A stretch of DNA of 64,000 nt from Pedobacter frigoris (GTDB lineage: Bacteria; Bacteroidota; Bacteroidia; Sphingobacteriales; Sphingobacteriaceae), in contig NZ_SWBQ01000001.1 of assembly GCF_005116445.1 (NCBI RefSeq), forward strand, positions 744,001 to 808,000, given 5' to 3'. Both the position numbers and the translations under genes were made by a program. Within the stretch, counting starts at the first letter, position 1. Every line of letters begins with the position of its first letter. Under the pieces are notes generated by a model, which was given only the letters and a program-made list of their open reading frames with translations, ran no database searches and had not been told where the DNA came from. This document shows, piece by piece, positions 50,974 to 60,560 of this stretch.

Positions 50974-52524
50974 ATGAAAAAAATAATTTTGCTGGGCCTT
51001 ATTATTTCAAGCTTGTTTGCAGGCAGCTGCAAGAAGGCTTTGGATATTAACTCGACAAGAGTAGTGAATGAAAATAACTACTGGAATACACTGGAAGATG
51101 CCAGGGCTGCGATAATGGGTGTTTATGGTTTAACAAGAGCTGCATTAGCCGATAATAACGGACACTGGATCTATGGGGATGTACGCATGGGTAATTTTGA
51201 TAGCCCTAACCGTCAGGATCTGAAGGCCGTAATAAAAAATGACCTCAATGCTTCCTATCCGGTTGTAGAGCAACTGTCTAACTGGAGAAGGTTTTATGCG
51301 ATCATCAACGCTGCTAATATATTCCTGGAAAGGATTAAAGAAGTAAAAGCAAAAGACGCGAGGTATACCGAAAACAATATGGCTGTGGATATGGCACAGG
51401 TTCGGTTTTTAAGGGCCTTTGCTTATTTCTATATGATCAGGATTTGGGGTGACGTACCATTTATTGACTCATCAGATGATGGTAATTTTGAAAACAGACC
51501 TAAAACTGATCAAAAAGCGATTCTCGAATTTGTACAATCTGAAATGCTTGCTGCGGCAGAGGTATTGCCTTATCGCTATAGCGCAAACGACATACAGCAA
51601 CCTGGAAATTATTACAATGAGGGAAGCGGCAGATGGGATGGTGCATTGGTTAGAAAATTATCGGCTTATGGTGTACTTGCACACGTAGCTGCATGGCAAG
51701 GTAAATACGTTGATGTCATCAATTATTCGAAAATTGTATTAAATGATTATGGAAAAGCATCGATGGGCTATGTTTCTACTCAGGACTTAACAGATCGTCA
51801 GGGACTTTTTTATGATAAGAAATCTAATCAGTTACTTGCTTTTGGCTTTGTATTTGGCCATCAGGATGCAACTTATGTAGGCAATATTGAATCTTTGACA
51901 TTGGCTGAACCAGTGGTGAATAAGAACATCCCTGATATTTTTGTACCGAAGGATTCGATCTTATCCATATTTAAAGAAACCAATGATGGCCGGTTCAATA
52001 TAGATACAACTGGTATTACCCATTCACAGCTGTATTTTACAAACTTTGCAGGAAGGTATCCTATCTTCAGTAAGATCAAATGTATTCAGGGTGGGTCAAC
52101 GGATCCGACGTTCAGGATTTTCTCCAGCGCTATTTTATTTACAAGACTGGAAGATATCACTTTATTAAGAGCTGAAGCGTATGCTGTATTGGGTGAAACG
52201 ACTTTAGCAACAAATGACCTGAACATTGTAAGACAGAGAAGATATAATGTAGATCATATGGGCTTGCAGAATTCGAGTTCGACGGACTACGTTGCTTATT
52301 CCCGTGCTATGCATGGTACTCTGATTGAAGCCATTTTTAAAGAGCGCCAAAAAGAATTTATGGGTGAAGGCATGCGCTGGTATGATCAGATCAGGTATCA
52401 TAAAATAAAACAGAATAACCCTGCTTTTTTGCATTTAATAGAAACTGGAGGTATTTACTGGCCTATAGCAAAAGACCTGCTTGCTCAAAACCCATTGTTA
52501 AAACAAAATCCTTTTTGGAAGTAA
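50974..52524 (+). CDS. RagB/SusD family lipoprotein (module 1)
   Basis: A 516-residue SusD-like lipoprotein with the lipobox Cys at residue 19 (LFAGSCKKA). The helices of the SusD core are visible: NYWNTLEDARAAIMGVYGLT near the N-terminus, MAQVRFLRAFAYFYMIRIWG at about 135-155, and the C-terminal DITLLRAEAYAVLGETTLA and KERQKEFMGEGMRWYDQIRY. It pairs with the receptor encoded 28 bp upstream to make a lidded importer. A fasciclin-domain lipoprotein gene follows after 16 bp. The family is secure, the ligand unknown. Confidence 0.95.
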   Translation: MKKIILLGLIISSLFAGSCKKALDINSTRVVNENNYWNTLEDARAAIMGVYGLTRAALADNNGHWIYGDVRMGNFDSPNRQDLKAVIKNDLNASYPVVEQLSNWRRFYAIINAANIFLERIKEVKAKDARYTENNMAVDMAQVRFLRAFAYFYMIRIWGDVPFIDSSDDGNFENRPKTDQKAILEFVQSEMLAAAEVLPYRYSANDIQQPGNYYNEGSGRWDGALVRKLSAYGVLAHVAAWQGKYVDVINYSKIVLNDYGKASMGYVSTQDLTDRQGLFYDKKSNQLLAFGFVFGHQDATYVGNIESLTLAEPVVNKNIPDIFVPKDSILSIFKETNDGRFNIDTTGITHSQLYFTNFAGRYPIFSKIKCIQGGSTDPTFRIFSSAILFTRLEDITLLRAEAYAVLGETTLATNDLNIVRQRRYNVDHMGLQNSSSTDYVAYSRAMHGTLIEAIFKERQKEFMGEGMRWYDQIRYHKIKQNNPAFLHLIETGGIYWPIAKDLLAQNPLLKQNPFWK

Positions 52525-52540
52525 TAAAGTATAGATAGAA

Positions 52541-53758
52541 ATGAAAAAATCAACTTTTTTTAGTAAATGTTTGCTGGTGCTTGCATTTGCTGCACTCACA
52601 TTTCAGATAGGATGTAAGCGCGAAGAAGGCTTTTATGATACTTCCGATATTGTTAATCAAACAGATTTAAATACTTATGAATATTTGAAAAGCAAACCCG
52701 GGGTTTATGATTCTTTGCTGTTTTTGATCGATAAGTTAAACATGCAAAATATACTGAAGCAGGAAGAGGTGACGCTGTTTGCGCCATCAAACACGAGCTT
52801 TCAGATTGCAATTAAAAATTTAAATGATGTACGCAAAGCACAAGGAAAGCCGGCAATTTATTTGAATGACATTGCGGAGGGCGTTAAGCCAGGGATGACT
52901 AATAAAGAGAAGCCTAAAGCGATTGCAGACAGTTCGCATTTAGATACGATGGTGTCGAGATACATCATCAAAAAATTATTTGTAGCAAATGATTTTGCGA
53001 TAGGTGACGGACAAACGATTTACAGTGTAAGGGGAGATTACCCTATGCATGGTTTGCGCACTTTCGCTGATGCTCAGGGATGGCAAAACGGTGGCTCTGC
53101 TATTATTGAATTTGCCAATACCAAACGCAGTATTTTTGTGCCAAACTGGTCTAAAACCACGACAACTTCGGTAAATATAAAAACGAAAAATGGGATTGTA
53201 CACCTGTTGAGGCCAGATCATGTATTCGGTTTTGATGAATTTGTGAACCGGCTTACCTTAATCCCGCCGCCACCGAACTTGTTTACTTATCCTACTGGTG
53301 GAACCTGGTTTATAAAATGGGATGATGTAAATACTGTTGACGGAAGTATTAGTCCGGGCGAGAAGTTCATTAAGGTACTGGACAATAACTTTCAGACCAA
53401 AATGCTCAATACTTTTAGCCCTACCAATAAAATCTATATGAACTGGATACCGAGTGAGCCCAAAGTAGCCAATTCATACACCATTACTTCTGCAAATGAC
53501 AGTAAGACTTATCTGGATAGAGATCCAAAGGCATGGAGGCTGGAAGCAACGAACGATCCTGTGACTGTAACTCAAACCTGGGTACAGCTTGACATCCGTC
53601 AGGATCAGAAGTTTACCACAAACTATCAGCAGAAAATCTTTGATTTTGTAAATACAGTTCCCTACAAACAATACCGTTTGGTCTTCTTACAAAATAATGG
53701 AGGTAATACAATTCAAATATCTGAGTGGACAATGAATTTAAGGGAAATATTTAACTAA
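52541..53758 (+). CDS. Fasciclin (FAS1) domain lipoprotein with extended C-terminal domain (module 1)
   Basis: A 405-residue lipoprotein, lipobox Cys at residue 25 (TFQIGCKREE); Lys-Arg-Glu-Glu after the Cys resembles the surface-export signal known for Bacteroidetes lipoproteins. The FAS1 domain is at about 40-235: the H1 motif is EEVTLFAPSNTSFQIAIKNL, and the closing motif is KNGIVHLLRPDHVFGFDEF. A second, beta-rich domain at about 240-405 ends with QIFDFVNTVPYKQ-like strands (FDFVNTVPYKQYRLVFLQ), reminiscent of discoidin or lectin folds but not assigned. FAS1 domains mediate adhesion or bind ligands. It lies in the SusCD operon and has a shorter counterpart at 59756. Confidence 0.88.
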   Translation: MKKSTFFSKCLLVLAFAALTFQIGCKREEGFYDTSDIVNQTDLNTYEYLKSKPGVYDSLLFLIDKLNMQNILKQEEVTLFAPSNTSFQIAIKNLNDVRKAQGKPAIYLNDIAEGVKPGMTNKEKPKAIADSSHLDTMVSRYIIKKLFVANDFAIGDGQTIYSVRGDYPMHGLRTFADAQGWQNGGSAIIEFANTKRSIFVPNWSKTTTTSVNIKTKNGIVHLLRPDHVFGFDEFVNRLTLIPPPPNLFTYPTGGTWFIKWDDVNTVDGSISPGEKFIKVLDNNFQTKMLNTFSPTNKIYMNWIPSEPKVANSYTITSANDSKTYLDRDPKAWRLEATNDPVTVTQTWVQLDIRQDQKFTTNYQQKIFDFVNTVPYKQYRLVFLQNNGGNTIQISEWTMNLREIFN

Positions 53759-53787
53759 CCGCTAAGACAGATTTAAATAGTAATATT

Positions 53788-54909
53788 ATGCAAGACGCAA
53801 CAAAATATAAAGTTTTAATATTGTTAACTGCAGTGATCTCCTTTACGGGGTGCAGGAAAGTATTTGACCTTCCGGAAGAAGTAGATTACCTGAGTACAAA
53901 AGCAGATTACAATACAAAGATTTTTACACCAAGATTGGGAAGGACATCTGTAACTGTAAACGCATTTAATCCGGATGCATCCAGTTTTCCTATGACCTTC
54001 ACCATTCAGAATGCAAGATTTGGTGATGGAAGGGATGCAAGTGATATGATGGCTGTAAAGCCGACATTGATCTGGGCTTCTGAATATACTGGTCAGGAAA
54101 AAACCCTGGCGGAAATAGAAAACAAGAGAAGGATCGAAAACAGACCTATGGTTGAACTGCGTGGATCTGGCGACCTGATCATGTGGTACACGGCAACCAG
54201 GGATCTCATTAAACCAAGTGATTCTGTGACATATCCTCAGGACATCCGCTACTTCGATGTGAAGATCTCGAATTCAGGTGGTTCCAGGGTGATTAAGAAT
54301 TTGCAGATCATTCCCCGTATAGATGTTCCTTATGAGCCAAGTGATGATTACAACACGATAAATGGTAAGCCCAATACCACTACGCCAGGTGGTAAAGTAA
54401 GGGTGTTTAATTACCCCTCTATCAGCGGGATAAAAGGAGCTACCACGAATGTTGCCATGAATGATCCTAAGAACCCAACCACTGGCCGTGTTTATTTATA
54501 CATCAGGAAATTCTCTAATGATGCTAATGGTCATAGGTTGAGATTTAAATTTTTGAACAAAGACTCTGTTGCGATGAACCCTTTGCTTTTCAACGAAACC
54601 AAATGGCTTGAGCAGGTGCACGGATTTAATGAGGCAGGTACAGAATTGGGTTATAAGATGACTACTGAATATGTAGAATACAATGTAGCCTATCCAATAC
54701 CATTAGCAAGGATACCAACAAGGTTTACCGCTGGGGGGGCTACAGGTTCGGGAGACATGGCACATGTAGAATTTACCTTCTCCAGAGTTGGTTTTGGTGG
54801 GGTTAGAGAGTTCGGAAAGCTTTCTAAAGACTTTAAAATTTATGAAAAGGGTGATTGGGAAATAGTATTCCACTTCAAAGACATCAACCCTAAGTTTGAT
54901 AACGACTAG
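53788..54909 (+). CDS. DUF5007 domain lipoprotein
   Basis: A 373-residue lipoprotein with lipobox Cys at residue 22 (ISFTGCRKVF). The body matches the DUF5007 type as I know it: FDLPEEVDYLSTKADYNTKI straight after the Cys, TPRLGRTSVTVNAFNPDASS, and a C-terminal FKIYEKGDWEIVFHFKDINP. Family members occur in Bacteroidota Sus-type loci beside fasciclin lipoproteins. Function unknown; probably a surface ligand-binding or scaffold subunit. Its end overlaps nothing if the next receptor starts at 54935. Confidence 0.8.
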   Translation: MQDATKYKVLILLTAVISFTGCRKVFDLPEEVDYLSTKADYNTKIFTPRLGRTSVTVNAFNPDASSFPMTFTIQNARFGDGRDASDMMAVKPTLIWASEYTGQEKTLAEIENKRRIENRPMVELRGSGDLIMWYTATRDLIKPSDSVTYPQDIRYFDVKISNSGGSRVIKNLQIIPRIDVPYEPSDDYNTINGKPNTTTPGGKVRVFNYPSISGIKGATTNVAMNDPKNPTTGRVYLYIRKFSNDANGHRLRFKFLNKDSVAMNPLLFNETKWLEQVHGFNEAGTELGYKMTTEYVEYNVAYPIPLARIPTRFTAGGATGSGDMAHVEFTFSRVGFGGVREFGKLSKDFKIYEKGDWEIVFHFKDINPKFDND

Positions 54910-54934
54910 AATCCTAATGATTAAAATTAATACG

Positions 54935-57900
54935 ATGAGAAAACACATTATTTTGCTATCAATTTTTTTCAGCTGCATGTTTTTATGCGAGGATTTGATG
55001 GCGCAAGCTAAGAAGATAACACTAACGGGTACCGTCCTTGATGCAGATACTAAGCTACCAATGGTAGGTGCTACAGTAGCTTCGGGTACGCCGAGGAGGG
55101 TAGTTGTGGTAGACAGTAAAGGGAAATACAGTATAGTGGTAGACGAGGGTGCAACAGTTATATTTACCTATGTTAGTTACGAGTCAAAATCAGTTAAGCT
55201 TTCTCCCGGACAGATTTTATTGAACGTAAATCTGCAGGAAGAAAAAAACAACATGAAAGAGGTTGTGGTACGTGGTTACGTAAAAAGGACCCGCGACCAG
55301 ACAACAGGCTCATCTGCGTTGGTTTCCCGGAAGGAAATTCAGGATGTACCGGTTGGCAACGTAGAACAGCTCTTACAGGGAAAAGTAGCCGGATTGAACA
55401 TCCAGAACAATACAGGTGCTCCTGGTATGCGTGGTACTGTAAATATCCGTGGTCTTTCTACGATTGCGACTACCGGATCAGGAGATGACGCTTTCTTACA
55501 GCCAACTTCACCGTTGTATGTAATTGACGGGGTGCCAATGGATGCAGATAAAGCATCAGAATTTGGGTTTGACCAACAAGGTCCTGGAGTAAGTCCGCTG
55601 TCTCTGATTCCTCAGGAAGATATTGCGAGCATCGAGATCCTCAAAGATGCTACAGCAACAGCTTTGTATGGTTCAAGAGGTGCGTATGGTGTGATTTTAA
55701 TCCAGACCGTAAGGGGGCAATCTGAAATCCCAAGGGTAATTTATACTTCTAATTACTTCGTGTCTACCGTACCTAAACTACGTGAAACTTACGGAGGTAC
55801 ATATGAACGTGATTTTAAGCTTGACCAGATTTTACGTTATGGATTAACCGATGACATCTACAAGATAACAAATACGCCATTTTTGGCAGATAGTTTAAGT
55901 GCTTTTTACAATAACTCTACTGACTGGCAGGATATTTTTTACTCTAACAGGTTTAACATGACCCATAACGTTTCTCTGGATGGAGGCGATGCTAAGTTCA
56001 ACTACAAAACGAATTTAAACTACTTCTCTCAGGATGGTATCGTTGAAAATACCGGTTTTGAAAGATACAGTTTGAATATGAATATGGAGTTCAAACCTTC
56101 ACCAAAGCTTAGCTTTTTCGGATCTATCAGGAGTTCTATCGGTAGTGTAAAATCCGGTAGTGGTAGCGGTGTGTTACAGAGAGTAGTGGATGACAGTGGT
56201 CAGAGGTCTTCTTTATTACCCGGCCCATCATTCTTATTGGCTACCAGTGATGTTTTAACTACACTTCAGATCAGGGAGAGTGCGGGACCTAAAAATATAA
56301 CCGCAAATATGACTGCGAATTATGAATTGTTACCCGGCTTAAACATAGGAACCTCAGGTAACTATGACTATACGATAGAATCCAAAGATACCTTTTTGCC
56401 AGCTGCGGCAAACTCACAGTTCGCACGAGTATACAATTACTACAGTTACGGTTCTACTTTATACAACCGTAACAACGTGTCCTATACAAAGTCGGTTAAC
56501 AATAGCCACAACTTCTTTGTAAACTTATTCTCTGAGATCTACATCAAAAAGAATCAGGAGAATATTACTCAGATTGAAAGGTCTCCAAATGATCAGTTTG
56601 AAGGACCTCTGGGCTACGATGGTTACAACTCAAAAGGTGGCGGTGTACTGACCAGCTTCAGGGATTTGAAACAGGCTTCACTGGCAGCTGCCTTTACCTA
56701 TGACTATAAAAAGAAATATATTCTGGATGTTACTTACAGGATAGATGGTTCTTCGGCAAGTGGCCAATTGGATCCATATTCAAAGAACCCATCTATCGGT
56801 CTGCGCTGGAACTTTGCTAAAGAAGATTTCCTGAAAGGTACTGCTGACTGGTTGTCTTATGGTTCATTCAGGCTGACAGCGGGACAGAATATCTTTCCTC
56901 AGGGTAACCTGGTTGACATCTATGGAAGATATAATCCTTACGGGTTTTACAACAATGCTGCCCGTGTAGGGATTGACTATGGTCAGATTCCCAATCCATT
57001 GTTAAAGGCCAAAAAAGTATTGATGTACAACTTAGGTGTTGATGCAGGCTTCTGGGATGGTAAACTGGATGTCGTTTTTGAGACTTACTTCAAAAAAGTT
57101 GACAATGAACTATTCGACAACAGATTGTCAAATACCTTAGGTTTTGGTATCTATAAAAGTAATGGCGCGGCGCTGGCGAATTATGGATATGAGCTTTCCC
57201 TGTCCAGCAGACCTTTGTCAAAAAACAGTGCTTTTCAATGGACATTCTCCATTAACGGAGCCTTAAACTATGACGTATTGACAAGACTGCCGGAAGAATA
57301 TAACGGTCAGTACATCGATTTCGTAGATCAGGATGGTATTGGTCAGTATATTGCTAAAAGAGTCGGCAGAAACTCATTGTCTAACTACCTGTTTATTAAT
57401 CAGGGTGTTTATGGTTCTACAACTAATGTACCTGTAGATCCGGTGACCGGATTAAGAATGAGAAATGGAAGCTCAGGAAGCTACCTCAACTCTTACGAAG
57501 GCGGAGATGCGATCATCTGGGATGCAAATGGTGACTATGTAATAGATAACAGAGACAGACAGGTGACAGGTAATACCCAGCCATTGATTACCGGTGGTAT
57601 TACTAATACATTTCAGTACAAAGATTTCTCTTTAAACTTTTATGCATCTTATACAGCAGTACGTTCTATCCTGAACAATGCATTGTCTAAGCGATTGCTG
57701 TTATTGGGTGATCCTTTTGGAACCAAGACTGTGCCTCCGGCAGGAAGTTTAGATATCTGGACCGGACCTGGCGATACTGATGCGACTTATGCGAATGCAT
57801 ACGATTATGAGCATGGACGTTACATGGGCAATTTCAGATACGAGCAATCCTTATGGCAGGAGAGTGGCAGCTATCTGAAAATAAATCAGGCTACCCTTGC

Positions 57901-58096
57901 CTATACCTTTAAGAAAAAGCTGGCGAAAAGAGTAGGTGTAAATGGAATAAGAACATATATCTCATCAGCGAACTTAGTTACATTCTCTCCTTATTCAGGA
58001 CCAAACCCGGAGAGTGTAACCAGTTTAGGTAAAGATTTATCAAGTGGTTATCCAAATCCACGTACATATACCCTAGGTTTTAACGTAACATTTTAA
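54935..58096 (+). CDS. SusC/RagA family TonB-linked outer-membrane receptor (module 2)
   Basis: A 1053-residue receptor from the ATG at 54935, chosen because it gives a normal signal peptide (MRKHIILLSIFFSCMFLCED, cut near MAQA); ATG 54917 is possible and an in-frame ATG at 54896 would overlap the previous gene. A carboxypeptidase-regulatory-like domain is at about 30-105 (TGTVLDADTKLPMVGATVAS, FTYVSYESKSVKL). The plug is at about 115-255 (EVVVRGYVKRTRDQTTGSSA, LYVIDGVPMDADKAS, SIEILKDATATALYGSRGAY), followed by a barrel ending TLGFNVTF. Unlike the module 1 receptor it keeps the N-terminal domain, so the two are not simple duplicates. SusD follows after 24 bp. Confidence 0.95.
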   Translation: MRKHIILLSIFFSCMFLCEDLMAQAKKITLTGTVLDADTKLPMVGATVASGTPRRVVVVDSKGKYSIVVDEGATVIFTYVSYESKSVKLSPGQILLNVNLQEEKNNMKEVVVRGYVKRTRDQTTGSSALVSRKEIQDVPVGNVEQLLQGKVAGLNIQNNTGAPGMRGTVNIRGLSTIATTGSGDDAFLQPTSPLYVIDGVPMDADKASEFGFDQQGPGVSPLSLIPQEDIASIEILKDATATALYGSRGAYGVILIQTVRGQSEIPRVIYTSNYFVSTVPKLRETYGGTYERDFKLDQILRYGLTDDIYKITNTPFLADSLSAFYNNSTDWQDIFYSNRFNMTHNVSLDGGDAKFNYKTNLNYFSQDGIVENTGFERYSLNMNMEFKPSPKLSFFGSIRSSIGSVKSGSGSGVLQRVVDDSGQRSSLLPGPSFLLATSDVLTTLQIRESAGPKNITANMTANYELLPGLNIGTSGNYDYTIESKDTFLPAAANSQFARVYNYYSYGSTLYNRNNVSYTKSVNNSHNFFVNLFSEIYIKKNQENITQIERSPNDQFEGPLGYDGYNSKGGGVLTSFRDLKQASLAAAFTYDYKKKYILDVTYRIDGSSASGQLDPYSKNPSIGLRWNFAKEDFLKGTADWLSYGSFRLTAGQNIFPQGNLVDIYGRYNPYGFYNNAARVGIDYGQIPNPLLKAKKVLMYNLGVDAGFWDGKLDVVFETYFKKVDNELFDNRLSNTLGFGIYKSNGAALANYGYELSLSSRPLSKNSAFQWTFSINGALNYDVLTRLPEEYNGQYIDFVDQDGIGQYIAKRVGRNSLSNYLFINQGVYGSTTNVPVDPVTGLRMRNGSSGSYLNSYEGGDAIIWDANGDYVIDNRDRQVTGNTQPLITGGITNTFQYKDFSLNFYASYTAVRSILNNALSKRLLLLGDPFGTKTVPPAGSLDIWTGPGDTDATYANAYDYEHGRYMGNFRYEQSLWQESGSYLKINQATLAYTFKKKLAKRVGVNGIRTYISSANLVTFSPYSGPNPESVTSLGKDLSSGYPNPRTYTLGFNVTF

Positions 58097-58120
58097 TTGA
58101 AGTCACAAAATAAATAAGAC

Positions 58121-59740
58121 ATGAAAAAGATTACTATTTGCTTATTAATTGTGTTAAGTGCTTCACAATTTAGCTGTAAGAAATTCCTGGACATCACGCC
58201 AATTGATAAGCTGACAGGAAATAACTTTTACCGCAGTGCAGATGATATGGAAAGCAATATCACTGATATGTACGGAAGGTTATTTGATAAATATACCAGA
58301 ACCTCCTTTGCCGGTGCTACCGGTGAGTTCCGGTCGGGTGAAGCCATACCCGCAGTACAGGGTGGCGAGCTTAGAAGAGGGCTCGGTCGTCTTGGCGGGC
58401 ATACCAGACAAACTCCTGATCCGAGAGGTAATACTGATAAACAAGTGATTCCCGAGACCACGATAGACGATAGATTATTACTGGAGGCAGTACAAACAGG
58501 ACGTTCCTGGTCTGATTATAATTTTGGAGACCTCACCGTATGGAATGAATATTACCAGGTAATTCAGGCGGCCAACCTGTTGATCAGTAAAATTGAAGAA
58601 GGAATTCCTGCGTTGACGGCAGAACAGTCTAAACGCTATATTGCTGAAGGAAAGTTTATCAGGTCATTCTGTTATTTTCAAATGGTTCGTCTTTACGGAG
58701 ATGTGGTTTATTACACCACTGCCTACCAGAAAGACCCGCTGCCAAGGGAAAATATGGTGTCTGTAGTCAATAAATGTATCGCTGACCTGAAAACAGCGAA
58801 ACCTGATATTATATGGACAATGAATGACCCATCTCTACGTGGGGTTAGAGCTTCCAGAGGAGCAATAGTAGGTTTGCTGATGAATCTTAATATGTGGAAT
58901 GCAGGTTTTGATCCGGCTAATAAAACTAAATACTACGAGGAAACAGCTGCGTTGGGTGATGAACTGATTAAGAGTAATGCTTTTCGCCTGCTTCCTATTA
59001 CAGAATGGGCTACTGTAGCCAAAGGCCGTTCTGAAGAAAGTCTGTTCGAATTGTTCAGAACGCTTAATTATAACGATTCTGATAATCCTTTTGCACAAGC
59101 AAACCCATTTTCTCCGTTTGCAGATGTGTTCATTCACTTCCCTTATAAACAACCGGAATATACGCACCGTTACAGCAACGCTGTATTTACTGAGTTGTAC
59201 ATGAAAAAACTATATCCTGACGAAGGAGATGGTCGGTTGAACTACTGGTTTGTTTCGCCCTTCGATCAGAATGCAGAAACATTCCAATTGAAGAAATTTG
59301 CTTACAATACATTTGTTGATGCCAGTAATCCAGGCTTGGATATCAATCCAGACAACACTTACCTAATTATGCGCTACGCAGATGCGATATTACTTCGCGC
59401 CGAAGCCCTTGCAGAATTGGGTACTCAGGACGAAGAAGCAATCAAGATGCTGAACCTGGTAAGAGACCGTGGACGGGCAACACTTTATCCCAACGCTGTT
59501 GGCGATACAGATCTAAAAGATGCCATATTCTGGGAACGTGCTAAAGAATTGATGGGAGAAGGTACGCATTACTTCGATCTGGTACGGACAAAAAAGGTGC
59601 TGAATAAAACGTATACAGATAATCCGCTGACCTACGATAAGTTTAACAGGGGGGGATGGACATGGCCAATCAATCCATCAGCTTTAAATAACAATCCATA
59701 TATGTCATTGAATGAGTATTGGATAGGCACCGGACTTTAA
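58121..59740 (+). CDS. RagB/SusD family lipoprotein (module 2)
   Basis: A 539-residue SusD-like lipoprotein with lipobox Cys at residue 19 (ASQFSCKKF). Core motifs are present: NNFYRSADDMESNITDMYGR near the start, RYIAEGKFIRSFCYFQMVRL at about 170-190, YLIMRYADAILLRAEALAEL and FWERAKELMGEGTHYFDLVR in the C-terminal half. An insert of about 65 residues between the first and second core helices (FRSGEAIPAVQGGELRRGLG onward) is Gly/Arg-rich and could form part of the ligand cleft. It partners the receptor 24 bp upstream; the second fasciclin gene starts 15 bp downstream. Confidence 0.95.
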   Translation: MKKITICLLIVLSASQFSCKKFLDITPIDKLTGNNFYRSADDMESNITDMYGRLFDKYTRTSFAGATGEFRSGEAIPAVQGGELRRGLGRLGGHTRQTPDPRGNTDKQVIPETTIDDRLLLEAVQTGRSWSDYNFGDLTVWNEYYQVIQAANLLISKIEEGIPALTAEQSKRYIAEGKFIRSFCYFQMVRLYGDVVYYTTAYQKDPLPRENMVSVVNKCIADLKTAKPDIIWTMNDPSLRGVRASRGAIVGLLMNLNMWNAGFDPANKTKYYEETAALGDELIKSNAFRLLPITEWATVAKGRSEESLFELFRTLNYNDSDNPFAQANPFSPFADVFIHFPYKQPEYTHRYSNAVFTELYMKKLYPDEGDGRLNYWFVSPFDQNAETFQLKKFAYNTFVDASNPGLDINPDNTYLIMRYADAILLRAEALAELGTQDEEAIKMLNLVRDRGRATLYPNAVGDTDLKDAIFWERAKELMGEGTHYFDLVRTKKVLNKTYTDNPLTYDKFNRGGWTWPINPSALNNNPYMSLNEYWIGTGL

Positions 59741-59755
59741 TAAATTGATAAGCAC

Positions 59756-60532
59756 ATGAAAAATATTATAAAAAAATACATTATACCTGTCACAGCATGC
59801 TCTGTTTTGCTGATGTGTACCATATCTTCCTGTTCAAAAGATGAATATTATCAGGATGGGGGTAAAGCAGATCCGGTTTATAACGGGACAGTAATGCAGT
59901 ATCTGCAATCCAATGCAAAGTTTGATACTATAGCCCAGATTATCAAACTGGCGGGAATGGAAGATGCTTTTAATAATGAAGAGATTACCTTTTTTGCACC
60001 AACGGATGAAGTGATCAGACGTACAATTGGCCTGGTAAATTCGAACCAGCCAAATGTAAGTAACCGGTTGAATCAGCAGCTGTTCAATGCCAATAAAGAC
60101 ACGATAAAAGTCCTGTCTGATATCCCCGGAGATATCTGGAAAAAACACCTGATGAAATATATATTCAAAGGTAAGCTCAGGCTAAAAGATTATCCTCAGC
60201 TTGATTTTAACCTGAGGGCACTCTATCCGGGAGGTTATTATTTCAGCTATAACAGTGACCTTTCCAATATAGGTGTTGTTTATAATTCTTCAAATAATGT
60301 AAAATATACCGGTTACAGACAGCTCAGCATCGCTAATCTTCCTGATCAGTCTAACCCTCAGGTTTATTATACGGCGGCTGTAGCGTCTTCGGATGTACTG
60401 CCTAAAAATGGAGTCGTACACATACTTGCAGTATATACCGGAAATGCTATAGGAGAGCTTTTCCCGGATGAAGGTGCGAACAGGTTTGGCCTGGGATACG
60501 AGTTTGGCCAGGATGTTCTTTTAAACAGATAA
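59756..60532 (+). CDS. Fasciclin (FAS1) domain lipoprotein (module 2)
   Basis: A 258-residue lipoprotein with lipobox Cys at residue 26 (CTISSCSKDE). Lys-Asp-Glu after the Cys fits the lipoprotein surface-export signal (K followed by two acidic residues) described in Bacteroidetes. A single FAS1 domain fills the rest (about 45-235): H1 motif EEITFFAPTDEVIRRTIGLV, the middle KHLMKYIFKGKLRLKDYPQL, and the H2-like KNGVVHILAVYTG. It lacks the extra C-terminal domain of the module 1 fasciclin protein. It lies 15 bp after SusD and 28 bp before the DUF5008 gene. Confidence 0.9.
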   Translation: MKNIIKKYIIPVTACSVLLMCTISSCSKDEYYQDGGKADPVYNGTVMQYLQSNAKFDTIAQIIKLAGMEDAFNNEEITFFAPTDEVIRRTIGLVNSNQPNVSNRLNQQLFNANKDTIKVLSDIPGDIWKKHLMKYIFKGKLRLKDYPQLDFNLRALYPGGYYFSYNSDLSNIGVVYNSSNNVKYTGYRQLSIANLPDQSNPQVYYTAAVASSDVLPKNGVVHILAVYTGNAIGELFPDEGANRFGLGYEFGQDVLLNR

Positions 60533-60560
60533 GGATTGATAACAGAAAAATAGAAGTATT